Assembly: GCF_002797595.1 (NCBI RefSeq)
Contig: NZ_PGFE01000002.1
Coordinates: 62,001 to 126,000 of the forward strand
DNA: 64,000 bases
Origin: Sediminihabitans luteus
GTDB taxonomy: Bacteria > Actinomycetota > Actinomycetes > Actinomycetales > Cellulomonadaceae
Reading direction: 5' to 3'
Part shown: positions 29,001 to 35,701 of the stretch, one piece after another
How the letters are laid out: each line of letters begins with the position of its first letter
Numbering within the stretch: the first letter of the stretch is position 1
Position numbers and translations under genes: made by a program
Notes under the pieces: generated by a model
Seen by the model: the letters and a program-made list of their open reading frames with translations, nothing else
What the model was told of the DNA's origin: nothing
The model's database searches: none

Positions 29001-30268
29001 CCGACATGGCGATCCGCGTCGTGCGCGACATCTTCAACGACGACTTCTCGTCGCTCGTGGTCCAGGGCGGCTCGGCCTGGGACGAGGTCTCCGGGTACGT
29101 GGGCGACCTCGCTCCCGACCTCGCGGACCGCGTGACCCGGTGGACGTCGGAGACCGACGTCTTCTCGGTGCACCGCGTCGACGAGCAGCTCGCGAAGGGC
29201 CTCGACCGCAAGGTCTGGCTGCCCTCGGGCGGCTCGCTCGTGATCGACCGCACCGAGGCCATGACGGTCGTGGACGTCAACACGGGCAAGTTCACCGGCT
29301 CGGGCGGCACGCTCGAGGAGACGGTCACGCGCAACAACATCGAGGCCGCCGAGGAGATCGTGCGCCAGCTCCGGCTGCGCGACATCGGCGGGATCATCGT
29401 GATCGACTTCATCGACATGGTGCTCGAGTCGAACCGCGACCTCGTGCTGCGTCGCCTGGTCGAGTGCCTGGGCCGTGACCGCACCAAGCACCAGGTCGCC
29501 GAGGTCACCTCGCTCGGCCTCGTGCAGATGACGCGCAAGCGCGTCGGCCAGGGTCTGGTCGAGGCGTTCAGCGAGACGTGCGAGCACTGCCACGGGCGCG
29601 GGTTCATCGTGCACACCGACCCGATCGAGCGGTCGAACCACGACCACGGTCGCGGGGGCGACGACCACGCCGCGGACGGCGAGGAGTCGCGTCCGTCGCG
29701 CTCGCGCCGTCGTCGCGGCGGGGCGGGCAAGGACGCGGCGCCCGCCGCGCCGGCGACGCCCGAGCCCTCCGACGAGGCGCGCGAGGCGGTCAAGGCCACG
29801 CTCGCGACGATCGCCGCCGCGGCGGCGCACGCGCACGAGCACAGCGCCGACGAGGGTTCCGCCGACGTGGCCGCCGTGGCGTCGACCGACGAGGGTGCCG
29901 CCGACGGCGGACCCGTCGTCGACGCGTCGACCGACGAGGCCCCGGCTGACGCCGCGGCCGAGGTTTCTGCCGCCGACGTCTCCGCCGCCGAGGTTCCTGA
30001 CAGCGCCGCGTCGGAGCCTGCTGCGTCGCAGGACGCCGCGTGGGAGGACGCCGCGCCTGAGCCGATCCTGCCTCCCGCGGTCCTCGAGGCCGGCGGCACG
30101 ACGTCGCCCACCGCGGTCGACCCGCTCGGCGACCTCGGGATCGTGCTGCCCGAGCGTCCGGCCGCCGGTTCGGAGCAGCCCAAAGGAGCAGGGGCCGACG
30201 AGGCCCCGGAGCCTGCTGCAGCGTCTGACGAGGCGGCGCCGGTGAACGGCGACCGCACCGACGGCTGA
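26078..30268 (+). CDS. rne: Ribonuclease E/G with very long disordered arms
   Basis: Endoribonuclease for mRNA decay and rRNA processing. The 1396 residues comprise a ~750-residue low-complexity N-terminal arm (Ala/Glu/Lys/Arg rich, several in-frame tandem repeats), the S1-containing catalytic core from about residue 757, and a ~220-residue C-terminal acidic tail. Core landmarks: VVDVNTGKF with catalytic Asp1066, IDFIDM with Asp1110, and the zinc-link CEHC at 1168-1171. Arg-rich islands (RRRRRGGRGRRRG near 27910-27950; RRRRRRRRGGRG near 28165-28195) suggest RNA or degradosome contacts. The GTG at 26078 has AGGAG 9 nt upstream. A strong hairpin terminator follows. The N-terminal arm is extreme in length even for actinobacterial RNase E. 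Confidence 0.93.
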   Translation: MTLENTGENSAEKPAAAPRTRRRVTRETAAPATAAAPIVLPATSAPATAPVTRTGSAQVAHEPAPSTAAPRRSRRVVRDVSGTTSAAATAAGTVPARTEDQAVDVLAELGAGAPAKAPAAEKTAPAEKTAGTEKPAGAEKPVRRRASRTAAAPSSDAAAAVDSEEADTEKAGTEKSGAKAPAKKAPAKSRAKKKPATEDAGDAVSGTLASDAAATDTTDTTDAEKVAAETKAPRKTTRTRAPKAKAAAATADESAVDQTAVAEAAVAETAAVETDVVETAVVETAVDEDPAVDTAEAGAAQPTSTSTSKRAPRRATRATAAAATDSAAPVAAPAAEPATDTRRAATQGSAGQGSTGQASTGQRASARGGARSGRGAATGADEAPRTGSPRLATTALLFQAAEPTTRRPRRAEAPAGPPRVAMPSFAAPADAAPADDAPAAAVASDVEAADVAAVDAVGTGAVSSTSTPGTDETTPAGQGSRSSRRRGGRRSGGRSRQDGADASTERAGSDASETNTAGSNARGSNAPGSNARGSNAVESTADEANVEAEAVEAPLTDAELAAAEEVGAIEAELVAEGVEIPEGAIEPDPVDADESSEGDEGEGADREDGAPRRRRRRGGRGRRRGPDQSDESQGSGPDQDASSGDAQGDVPDARAADQGADDEAADQQAAPAHEADDASSDEHDDAGEDEGSGSSRRRRRRRRGGRGEAGESGSAPARTPRSRPASDEVTALKGSTRLEAKRQRRREGRDAGRRRQIITEAEFLARREAVERSMIVREKAGRTQIAVLEDGILVEHYVSQQSQASMVGNVYLGRVQNVLPSMEAAFVDVGKGRNAVLYAGEVNWSAAGLDGQPRRIEQALKSGDPVLVQVTKDPIGHKGARLTSQVTLAGRYLVFVPGGGMTGISRKLPDTERARLKKILKEVVPEGSGVIVRTAAEGASEAELRADVERLQNQWAAIEKKSKSASAPALLQGEPDMAIRVVRDIFNDDFSSLVVQGGSAWDEVSGYVGDLAPDLADRVTRWTSETDVFSVHRVDEQLAKGLDRKVWLPSGGSLVIDRTEAMTVVDVNTGKFTGSGGTLEETVTRNNIEAAEEIVRQLRLRDIGGIIVIDFIDMVLESNRDLVLRRLVECLGRDRTKHQVAEVTSLGLVQMTRKRVGQGLVEAFSETCEHCHGRGFIVHTDPIERSNHDHGRGGDDHAADGEESRPSRSRRRRGGAGKDAAPAAPATPEPSDEAREAVKATLATIAAAAAHAHEHSADEGSADVAAVASTDEGAADGGPVVDASTDEAPADAAAEVSAADVSAAEVPDSAASEPAASQDAAWEDAAPEPILPPAVLEAGGTTSPTAVDPLGDLGIVLPERPAAGSEQPKGAGADEAPEPAAASDEAAPVNGDRTDG
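26880..26945 (+). repeat. 18-bp repeats in the RNase E/G N-terminal arm
   Basis: GTGGTTGAGACCGCTGTG-type units recur about three times in frame and encode VVETAVVETAV. Confidence 0.75.
27628..27692 (+). repeat. 15-bp repeats in the RNase E/G N-terminal arm
   Basis: GGCTCGAACGCTCGT-type units recur four times in frame and encode (GSNAR/GSNAP)n. The near-identity of the copies indicates recent slippage. Confidence 0.85.
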
Positions 30269-30307
30269 CGCGTCGGTCGGCTGACACGTCGGGCGACTGA
30301 CGCCACG

Positions 30308-30348
30308 AACGCCGCGACCCCGGGACCACGTCCCGGGGTCGCGGCGTT
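30308..30348. terminator. Strong hairpin terminator after the RNase E/G gene
   Basis: Two perfect 18-nt arms (30308-30325 and 30331-30348) enclose a 5-nt loop. TTT follows on the plus strand. It lies between convergent stops and can serve both genes. Confidence 0.85.
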
Positions 30349-30413
30349 TCGTGCGTCCGGAGCGTGTGCGTCCGGACGGCTGCGCCCGGGCCGCGTGTGC
30401 CCGGACCGCGGGG

Positions 30414-31088
30414 TCAGCGGGTGCCCGCGGCGGGCACGACGAGCGGGCTGGGTGCCGAGCGGCGGGTGCGCGGCCGGCTCGTGGCCGCGGCGTCCGCGCC
30501 GCCGCGGCGGGCCGCGGGGAACAGCCCCTCGGCGCGTGCGAGCCACGCCTCGCGCCGCGCAGGGCTCACGGCGGCCGGCCGCGGGTGCCGCAGGTGCCGT
30601 ACCCGGCGCACGCCGAGCTGGCGGAACGTGCCGCGTCCGAGCATGCGCCCGAGGGGGTCGCCGAACCAGAGGTGGAACAGCGGGCCCGGCGTGGTCATGA
30701 CGCTCAGGACGGTGACCCCGAGGTGCCCGAGGTGGCCGTCGAGCGTGCCGAGCCGGGTCTCGTCGTACGCGAAGCCGGGCACGAGGACCTTGTCGACGAA
30801 CCCCTTGGTCCGGGCCGGCAGGGAGGTCCACCACACGGGGGTCACGATCACGAGGTGGTCCGCGTCGGCGATCCGGCGCTGGTAGTCGACCACCTGCGGG
30901 TCGGTGGTGCTGCGCCCGCGCCAGGCCGCGAGGTCGGCCTGGCGCATGACGGGGTCGAAGTCGTCGGCGTCGAGGTCGAGCACGTCGACCGTGTGCCCGG
31001 CCGCGGTCGCGCCCCGCGTCACGGCGGTGGCCAGCGCGCGGCTGAGGCTCCCGGGGTAGGGGTGGTCGATGACCACGAGGATCTGCAC
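30414..31088 (-). CDS. NAD(P)H-dependent flavodoxin-fold oxidoreductase
   Basis: A 224-residue protein of the NAD(P)H:quinone oxidoreductase (MdaB/KefF/NQO-like) flavodoxin-fold family. It opens ILVVIDHPYPGSLSRALA (FMN phosphate-binding loop) and has the FMN-contact block IVTPVWWTSLPARTKGFVDKVLVPGFAY. The last ~40 residues are a basic extension absent from typical members. GTG start at 31088 with AAGGAG 6 nt upstream. It faces a TetR gene across a perfect palindrome, so it is probably repressed by that regulator and induced by quinones or other electrophiles (inference). Confidence 0.82.
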   Translation of the reverse strand: MQILVVIDHPYPGSLSRALATAVTRGATAAGHTVDVLDLDADDFDPVMRQADLAAWRGRSTTDPQVVDYQRRIADADHLVIVTPVWWTSLPARTKGFVDKVLVPGFAYDETRLGTLDGHLGHLGVTVLSVMTTPGPLFHLWFGDPLGRMLGRGTFRQLGVRRVRHLRHPRPAAVSPARREAWLARAEGLFPAARRGGADAAATSRPRTRRSAPSPLVVPAAGTR

Positions 31089-31096
31089 GTCATTCT

Positions 31097-31129
31097 CCTT
31101 AACAGTGTTCGACTTGAACACTGTTAAGG
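31097..31129. promoter_or_regulatory. TetR operator palindrome between the oxidoreductase and tetR genes
   Basis: Arms CCTTAACAGTGTTC (31097-31110) and GAACACTGTTAAGG (31116-31129) pair perfectly around a 5-nt spacer. The left arm starts right at the Shine-Dalgarno of the oxidoreductase gene. This suits an operator covering the divergent promoters and sensed by the adjacent TetR protein. Confidence 0.85.
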
Positions 31130-31186
31130 GTGCCTGACCCTTGGTAAGGTGTCAACGCATCAGAGCCGAGACGTGGAGGTGCTGGC

Positions 31187-31921
31187 ATGGCCGAACGGCT
31201 CGACCGTGCGCGGGTCGTGCGGTGCGCGCTCGTGCTGCTCGACGAGGTCGGGCTCGACGGCCTGACGACCCGGCGCCTCGCCGCCGAGCTCGACGTCAAG
31301 GCGCCCGCACTCTTCTGGCACTTCCGCGGCAAGGACGACCTCCTCGACGAGATGGCCGCGACGATGCTCGCGGACCTCGCGGACGCCGACGTCTGGGACG
31401 ACGCCTCGGCGGACTGGGCCGAGTGCGTGCGCGAGTCCGCGCACGTGCTGCGCTCCGAGATCACCCGGCGCCGCGACGGTGCCCGCCTCTTCGCGCGCAC
31501 GTTCGCGGACCCTGCCCTCGGTCGCGCCGCGATCGCCCGGCCGATGCGCATCCTGACCGACGCCGGCCTCGCCGCGGACGACGCCGCAGCGGCCTGGCGC
31601 ACGGTCCTGGGCTTCGTCCTGGGTTTCGTCGTGCAGGAGCAGGGCCGGCCGGGGGAGCGCGCGGCGTCCGACGATGCTGCGCCTGCGGCGTCCGACGATG
31701 CTGCGCACGGTGCCGGTGCCGGTGCCGGTGCCGGTGCCGGGCCGGTCGAGGCCGAGGTCGAGGCGGAGGGCGTCGTGTCGCGCGCGGCCGAGGTTGACGC
31801 GCAGTTCGCGTTCGGCGTCGACGTGCTCGTGCGGGGGCTCCGCTCCCGGCTGGGCGTCGAGTCCGCGGACGCCGCGGCCGCCGTCTGCGGCGAGGCCCGG
31901 ATCACAGCCGACGAGGTTTGA
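31187..31921 (+). CDS. TetR family transcriptional regulator
   Basis: A 244-residue repressor with an N-terminal helix-turn-helix (ALVLLDEVGLDGLTTRRLAAELDVKAPALFWHFRGKDDLLDEM, about residues 14-57) and a TetR_C-like ligand domain. That C-terminal domain resembles the tetracycline-repressor class (TetR_C_1) in its helix pattern; the ligand is unknown. A low-complexity insert (ASDDAAPAASDDAAHGAGAGAGAGAG, near residues 163-188) sits inside the ligand domain and is encoded by GGTGCC repeats (31711-31740). It presumably controls itself and the divergent oxidoreductase through the 33-bp palindrome. Confidence 0.88.
   Translation: MAERLDRARVVRCALVLLDEVGLDGLTTRRLAAELDVKAPALFWHFRGKDDLLDEMAATMLADLADADVWDDASADWAECVRESAHVLRSEITRRRDGARLFARTFADPALGRAAIARPMRILTDAGLAADDAAAAWRTVLGFVLGFVVQEQGRPGERAASDDAAPAASDDAAHGAGAGAGAGAGPVEAEVEAEGVVSRAAEVDAQFAFGVDVLVRGLRSRLGVESADAAAAVCGEARITADEV
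31711..31740 (+). repeat. GGTGCC hexanucleotide repeat in tetR
   Basis: Five consecutive GGTGCC units encode alternating Gly-Ala. Length changes would remain in frame. Confidence 0.8.
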
Positions 31922-31940
31922 CCTGCGGGTGGGGCTTCCG

Positions 31941-32071
31941 TAGGATTGGACGTCGGTGCGCTGCGTGCGCGCCGTTCAGGTGTGCCCACGGACCAGGTCG
32001 CACTCACACGCCGCGGCGTGCCGAGTACCCAAGACGGCCGGACGTGCTGAGCGCACAGCGATCTAGCAGAG
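31941..32071 (+). promoter_or_regulatory. Promoter (TAGGAT) and leader of rplU-rpmA
   Basis: TAGGAT at 31941-31946 is the likely -10 box. It leaves a leader of about 120 nt before the rplU ATG. The leader is GC-rich and could fold (for example CGCTGCGTGCGCGC and CACGCCGCGGCGTG). Ribosomal protein leaders often mediate autoregulation, but no specific element is recognised. Confidence 0.4.
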
Positions 32072-32392
32072 ATGAGCAGCAACGTGGTGTACGCAGTCGT
32101 CAAGGCCGGTGGCCGTCAGGAGAAGGTGTCCGTCGGCGACATCGTCGTCGTGGACCGTCTCAAGGTGACCGAGGGCGAGTCCGTCGAGCTCACTGCTCTC
32201 CTCCTCGTCGACGGGGAGAAGGTGACCACCGACGCCGAGAAGCTCGCGAAGGTCAAGGTCACCGCTGAGGTCGTCCGGGACGAGAAGGGCCCGAAGATCA
32301 CGATCCTCCGGTACAAGAACAAGACCGGCTACCGCCGTCGCCAGGGTCACCGTCAGCAGCTGACCCGCCTCAAGGTCACCGGCATCAAGTGA
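32072..32392 (+). CDS. rplU: 50S ribosomal protein L21
   Basis: A 106-residue large-subunit protein with [24 protein letters not shown] at the start and the C-terminal [13 protein letters not shown]-like segment ([24 protein letters not shown]), both diagnostic. ATG 32072 is used; the GTG pair at 32084-32089 is an alternative giving the usual start next to YAVV. It is followed by rpmA and obg, a block conserved in bacteria. Confidence 0.96.
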   Translation: MSSNVVYAVVKAGGRQEKVSVGDIVVVDRLKVTEGESVELTALLLVDGEKVTTDAEKLAKVKVTAEVVRDEKGPKITILRYKNKTGYRRRQGHRQQLTRLKVTGIK

Positions 32393-32454
32393 CCCCGCCG
32401 GGCGTCTGACGCCCCGGGTTCTTCTTCACTCTTCGTACTGAAAGCAGGATTGAG

Positions 32455-32712
32455 ATGGCACACAAGAAGGGCGCGAGCTCCTCGCGCAACGGTCGTGACT
32501 CCAACGCTCAGCGTCTCGGCGTGAAGCGCTTCGGCGGCCAGGTCGTCGGCGCCGGCGAGATCATCGTGCGCCAGCGCGGCACGCACTTCCACCCGGGCAA
32601 CAACGTCGGTCGCGGTGGCGACGACACCCTGTTCGCCCTCGCGGACGGCGCAGTGCAGTTCGGTACCCGTCGTGGCCGCAAGGTCGTCGACGTGGTCGCC
32701 GTCGAGGCCTGA
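32455..32712 (+). CDS. rpmA: 50S ribosomal protein L27
   Basis: An 85-residue protein at the peptidyl-transferase centre. It starts [28 protein letters not shown] and keeps the [26 protein letters not shown] block. There is no N-terminal cleavage extension of the Firmicutes type. AGGA lies just upstream of the ATG. Confidence 0.97.
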   Translation: MAHKKGASSSRNGRDSNAQRLGVKRFGGQVVGAGEIIVRQRGTHFHPGNNVGRGGDDTLFALADGAVQFGTRRGRKVVDVVAVEA

Positions 32713-32756
32713 GCCACACCTGAACCGCGACCCTGAGGGGTCGCCGGTCGATCTCC

Positions 32757-32800
32757 CGGGAGGGGCGCACCGACGTCGGTGCGCCCCTCCCGTCTTTTCC
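32757..32800 (+). terminator. Rho-independent terminator after rplU-rpmA
   Basis: Bases 32757-32792 form a perfect 36-nt palindrome (two 18-nt arms with no spacer) followed by TCTTTT. It can reduce read-through into obg. Confidence 0.85.
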
Positions 32801-32850
32801 GTGCCCGCCGCCTCGCGGCGGGGCAGCAGCAGTCCTGAGAGGATCGCCAT

Positions 32851-34371
32851 ATGGCCACCTTCGTCGATCGTGTCGTGCTCCACGCCTCCGGCGGGAACGG
32901 CGGCAACGGCTGTGCGTCGATCCGCCGCGAGAAGTTCAAGCCGCTCGCCGGCCCTGACGGCGGCAACGGCGGCGACGGCGGCACGGTGCGCCTCGTGGTC
33001 GACCCGCAGACCACGACGCTGCTCGAGTACCACCACTCGCCGCACCGCCACGCGGCGTCCGGCACGCAGGGCATGGGCGACAACCGGCACGGTGCCGCGG
33101 GCGGCGACCTCGTGCTGCGCGTCCCCGACGGCACGGTCGTCAAGGACACCGAGGGCAACCTCCTCGCCGACCTCGTGGGCGACGGCGCGGAGTACGTGAT
33201 CGCGCCGGGCGGCCGCGGCGGGCTGGGCAACGCGGCGCTCTCGTCGCAGCGCCGCAAGGCCCCCGGGTTCGCGCTGCTCGGCGAGCCGGGTGAGGAGGCG
33301 GACGTCGTCCTCGAGCTCAAGTCGATCGCCGACGTCGCGCTCGTGGGCTTCCCGAGCGCGGGCAAGTCCTCGCTCGTCGCCGCGATCTCCGCCGCCCGAC
33401 CGAAGATCGCCGACTACCCGTTCACGACGCTCGTGCCGAACCTCGGCGTGGTCCAGGCGGGCGACACGCGCTTCACCGTCGCGGACGTCCCGGGTCTCAT
33501 CCCGGGCGCGAGCGAGGGCAAGGGGCTCGGGCTGGAGTTCCTGCGCCACATCGAGCGCACCGCGGTGATCGTGCACGTGCTCGACTGCGCGACGCTCGAG
33601 CCGGGCCGCGACCCGCTGACCGACCTCGCGCTGCTCGAGGACGAGCTCGCGGCGTACGCGGGAGACCTGAGCATCGAGGGCGGCCGCGTGCCGATCAACG
33701 AGCGCCCCCGCATCGTGGTCCTCAACAAGATCGACGTGCCCGAGGCGCGCGAGCTCGCCGAGCTGGTGCGCCCCGACCTCGAGGCGCGCGGCCTGCGCGT
33801 GTTCGAGATCTCGACCGCGAGCCACGAGGGCCTGCGCGCGCTGTCGTTCGCGCTCGCCGAGATCGTCGCCGACGCGCGCGCCCAGGCGCCCGCGCCCGAG
33901 CCCACCCGCGTCGTCCTGCGCCCCAAGGCGGTCGACGACGCCGGGTTCACGGTCAAGCGGATGGAGCAGAACGGCGAGCCGTACTTCTGGGTGCGCGGTG
34001 CCAAGGTCGAGCGCTGGGTGCGCCAGACCGACTTCTCCAACGACGAGGCCGTGGGCTACCTCGCCGACCGCCTCGCGCGCGCCGGCGTCGAGGACGGGCT
34101 GTTCAAGGCCGGTGCGGTTTCGGGCGACGAGGTGCGGATCGGCCCCGAGAAGAACCAGGTCATCTTCGACTGGGAGCCCACGCTGCACTCGGGCGCCGAG
34201 CTGCTCACCGGCCCGCGCGGCACCGACCTGCGCCTCGACGAGACGAACCGTCCCACGCGCAAGGACAAGCGCCGCGAGTACACCGAGCGCATGGACGCCA
34301 AGGCCGAGGCGCGCGCCGAGCTGTGGACCGAGCGCGAGGCCGGCACCTGGACGGACCCCGAGTCCGACTGA
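32851..34371 (+). CDS. obg: GTPase ObgE/CgtA
   Basis: Late 50S assembly and stress GTPase. The 506 residues contain the Gly-rich Obg fold ([26 protein letters not shown] ... [11 protein letters not shown]), the G domain with G1 [11 protein letters not shown]3 DVPGLI and G4 NKID, and a C-terminal OCT domain ([38 protein letters not shown]), followed by a charged tail. GAGAGGA precedes the ATG. It follows rplU-rpmA and precedes proB, the usual actinobacterial order. Confidence 0.97.
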   Translation: MATFVDRVVLHASGGNGGNGCASIRREKFKPLAGPDGGNGGDGGTVRLVVDPQTTTLLEYHHSPHRHAASGTQGMGDNRHGAAGGDLVLRVPDGTVVKDTEGNLLADLVGDGAEYVIAPGGRGGLGNAALSSQRRKAPGFALLGEPGEEADVVLELKSIADVALVGFPSAGKSSLVAAISAARPKIADYPFTTLVPNLGVVQAGDTRFTVADVPGLIPGASEGKGLGLEFLRHIERTAVIVHVLDCATLEPGRDPLTDLALLEDELAAYAGDLSIEGGRVPINERPRIVVLNKIDVPEARELAELVRPDLEARGLRVFEISTASHEGLRALSFALAEIVADARAQAPAPEPTRVVLRPKAVDDAGFTVKRMEQNGEPYFWVRGAKVERWVRQTDFSNDEAVGYLADRLARAGVEDGLFKAGAVSGDEVRIGPEKNQVIFDWEPTLHSGAELLTGPRGTDLRLDETNRPTRKDKRREYTERMDAKAEARAELWTEREAGTWTDPESD

Positions 34372-34378
34372 CCCGCGA

Positions 34379-34408
34379 GGCGCCGGCCGCGCACGCCCGG
34401 CCGGCGCC
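34379..34408. terminator. Hairpin after obg
   Basis: Arms GGCGCCGGCC (34379-34388) and GGCCGGCGCC (34399-34408) pair perfectly across a 10-nt loop. There is no U-tract. Confidence 0.45.
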
Positions 34409-34483
34409 CGCGCGAGACGTCGTGAGTCATCTCACGCGAATGTCACTGCGCGAGATTTCCGGCGGGAGCCGGGCCGTGCGCGC

Positions 34484-34489
34484 CATGAT
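34484..34489 (+). promoter_or_regulatory. Candidate leaderless -10 box of proB (CATGAT)
   Basis: CATGAT differs from TATGAT at one position and ends 6 nt before the proB GTG. Confidence 0.4.
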
Positions 34490-34495
34490 GGGCGG

Positions 34496-35629
34496 GTGAC
34501 GGTTGCAGAACGCTCCCAGATGTCCGAAGCCCACCGAGTCGTCATCAAGATCGGTTCGTCGTCCCTGACCCGGGAGGACGGCCGCCTCGACGTGCGCGCC
34601 ATCCACGCGCTCGCCGACGTGATCGCCGCGCGGCACCGCCAGGGTCACGAGGTCGTCCTCGTGACGTCCGGGTCGGTCGCCGCCGGGATCGAGCCCCTCG
34701 GCCTGCCGGGCCGCCCCCGTGACCTCGCGCAGGCGCAGGCCGCCGCGTCGGTCGGTCAGGGCCTGCTCATCGCCCGCTACTCGGGCGCCTTCGCGGGCCA
34801 CGGCCTACAGGTCGGCCAGGTGCTGCTGACCGCGGAGGACACGGTCCGCCGCGGTCACTACCGCAACGCGCAGCGCACGCTCGAGCGGCTGCTCGAGCTC
34901 GGCGTGGTGCCCATCGTCAACGAGAACGACGTGGTCGCGACGAACGAGATCCGGTTCGGCGACAACGACCGTCTCGCGGCGCTCGTCTCGCATCTCGTCG
35001 GCGCGGACGCGCTGATCCTGCTCACCGACGTCAACGGCCTGTACACGGGGCACCCCGCGCACGAGGGCTCGCGCCCGATCAGCAGCGTGAGCGGCCCCGA
35101 GGACCTCGAGGGCATCGAGGTCACGGGTCGCGGCAGCGCGGTCGGCACCGGCGGGATGCTCACCAAGCTCGACGCCGCCTCGATCGCGACCAGCTCGGGC
35201 ATCCCCGTGGTGCTCACGACCCCTGCCAACGTCGCGGGCGCGCTCGCGGGCGAGACCGTGGGCACCTGGTTCGCGGTCACGGGCAAGCGCACGTCGCGGC
35301 GCCGGCTGTGGCTCGCGCACGCGGCGCGCACCCGCGGGACGATCACGCTCGACGACGGCGCGGTCGCCGCGGTGCTCGGCGGGCGCGCGTCGCTGCTGCC
35401 CGCGGGCGTCACCGGCGTCGCGGGCACGTTCGACGCGGGCGACCCGGTCGAGCTCGTCGACGCGGCCGGGAACGTGGTCGCGCGCGGGCTCGTCGCGTTC
35501 GAGTCGGACGAGCTGCCCGGGATCATCGGTCGCAGCACGCGCGACCTGCGCGCCGAGCTCGGCGAGGGGTACGACCGCGAGGTCGTGCACCGCGACGACC
35601 TCGTGCTGGTCCGCCGCCGCCTCGCCTGA
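34496..35629 (+). CDS. proB: Glutamate 5-kinase ProB
   Basis: Phosphorylates glutamate in the first step of proline synthesis. The 377 residues show the amino-acid kinase core (VVIKIGSSSLT, VLVTSGSVAAG, VVPIVNENDVVATNEIRFGDNDRLAALVS) and a C-terminal PUA domain (TLDDGAVAAVLGGRASLLPAGVTGVAGTF). The GTG at 34496 follows a leaderless -10 box; ATG 34520 is the alternative. The pathway partner proA lies 1.8 kb downstream beyond an aldehyde dehydrogenase. Confidence 0.95.
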   Translation: MTVAERSQMSEAHRVVIKIGSSSLTREDGRLDVRAIHALADVIAARHRQGHEVVLVTSGSVAAGIEPLGLPGRPRDLAQAQAAASVGQGLLIARYSGAFAGHGLQVGQVLLTAEDTVRRGHYRNAQRTLERLLELGVVPIVNENDVVATNEIRFGDNDRLAALVSHLVGADALILLTDVNGLYTGHPAHEGSRPISSVSGPEDLEGIEVTGRGSAVGTGGMLTKLDAASIATSSGIPVVLTTPANVAGALAGETVGTWFAVTGKRTSRRRLWLAHAARTRGTITLDDGAVAAVLGGRASLLPAGVTGVAGTFDAGDPVELVDAAGNVVARGLVAFESDELPGIIGRSTRDLRAELGEGYDREVVHRDDLVLVRRRLA

Positions 35630-35644
35630 GCGGCCACTTGTGCC

Positions 35645-35686
35645 CGACGGTGACAGCGGACGATGATGAGCGCGCTGTCACCGTCG
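35645..35686. promoter_or_regulatory. 14-bp inverted repeat between proB and the aldehyde dehydrogenase
   Basis: Arms CGACGGTGACAGCG (35645-35658) and CGCTGTCACCGTCG (35673-35686) are perfectly complementary around a 14-nt spacer. There is no U-tract, and it lies just before the AGGAG of the next gene. It may be an operator (arm half-sites TGACAG/CTGTCA), a terminator, or both. Confidence 0.6.
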
Positions 35687-35701
35687 ATCACAGGAGCACG
35701 C

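Noticed and set aside
25733-29842. A 1369-codon open frame antisense to the RNase E/G gene
   Set aside because: It is Arg/Gly/Leu rich with no recognisable domain, and is a shadow of the low-complexity sense gene in a high-GC genome.
30269-30413. Possible small gene between the RNase E/G gene and the oxidoreductase gene
   Set aside because: The stretch consists mainly of the terminator hairpin; no start with a ribosome-binding site is present.
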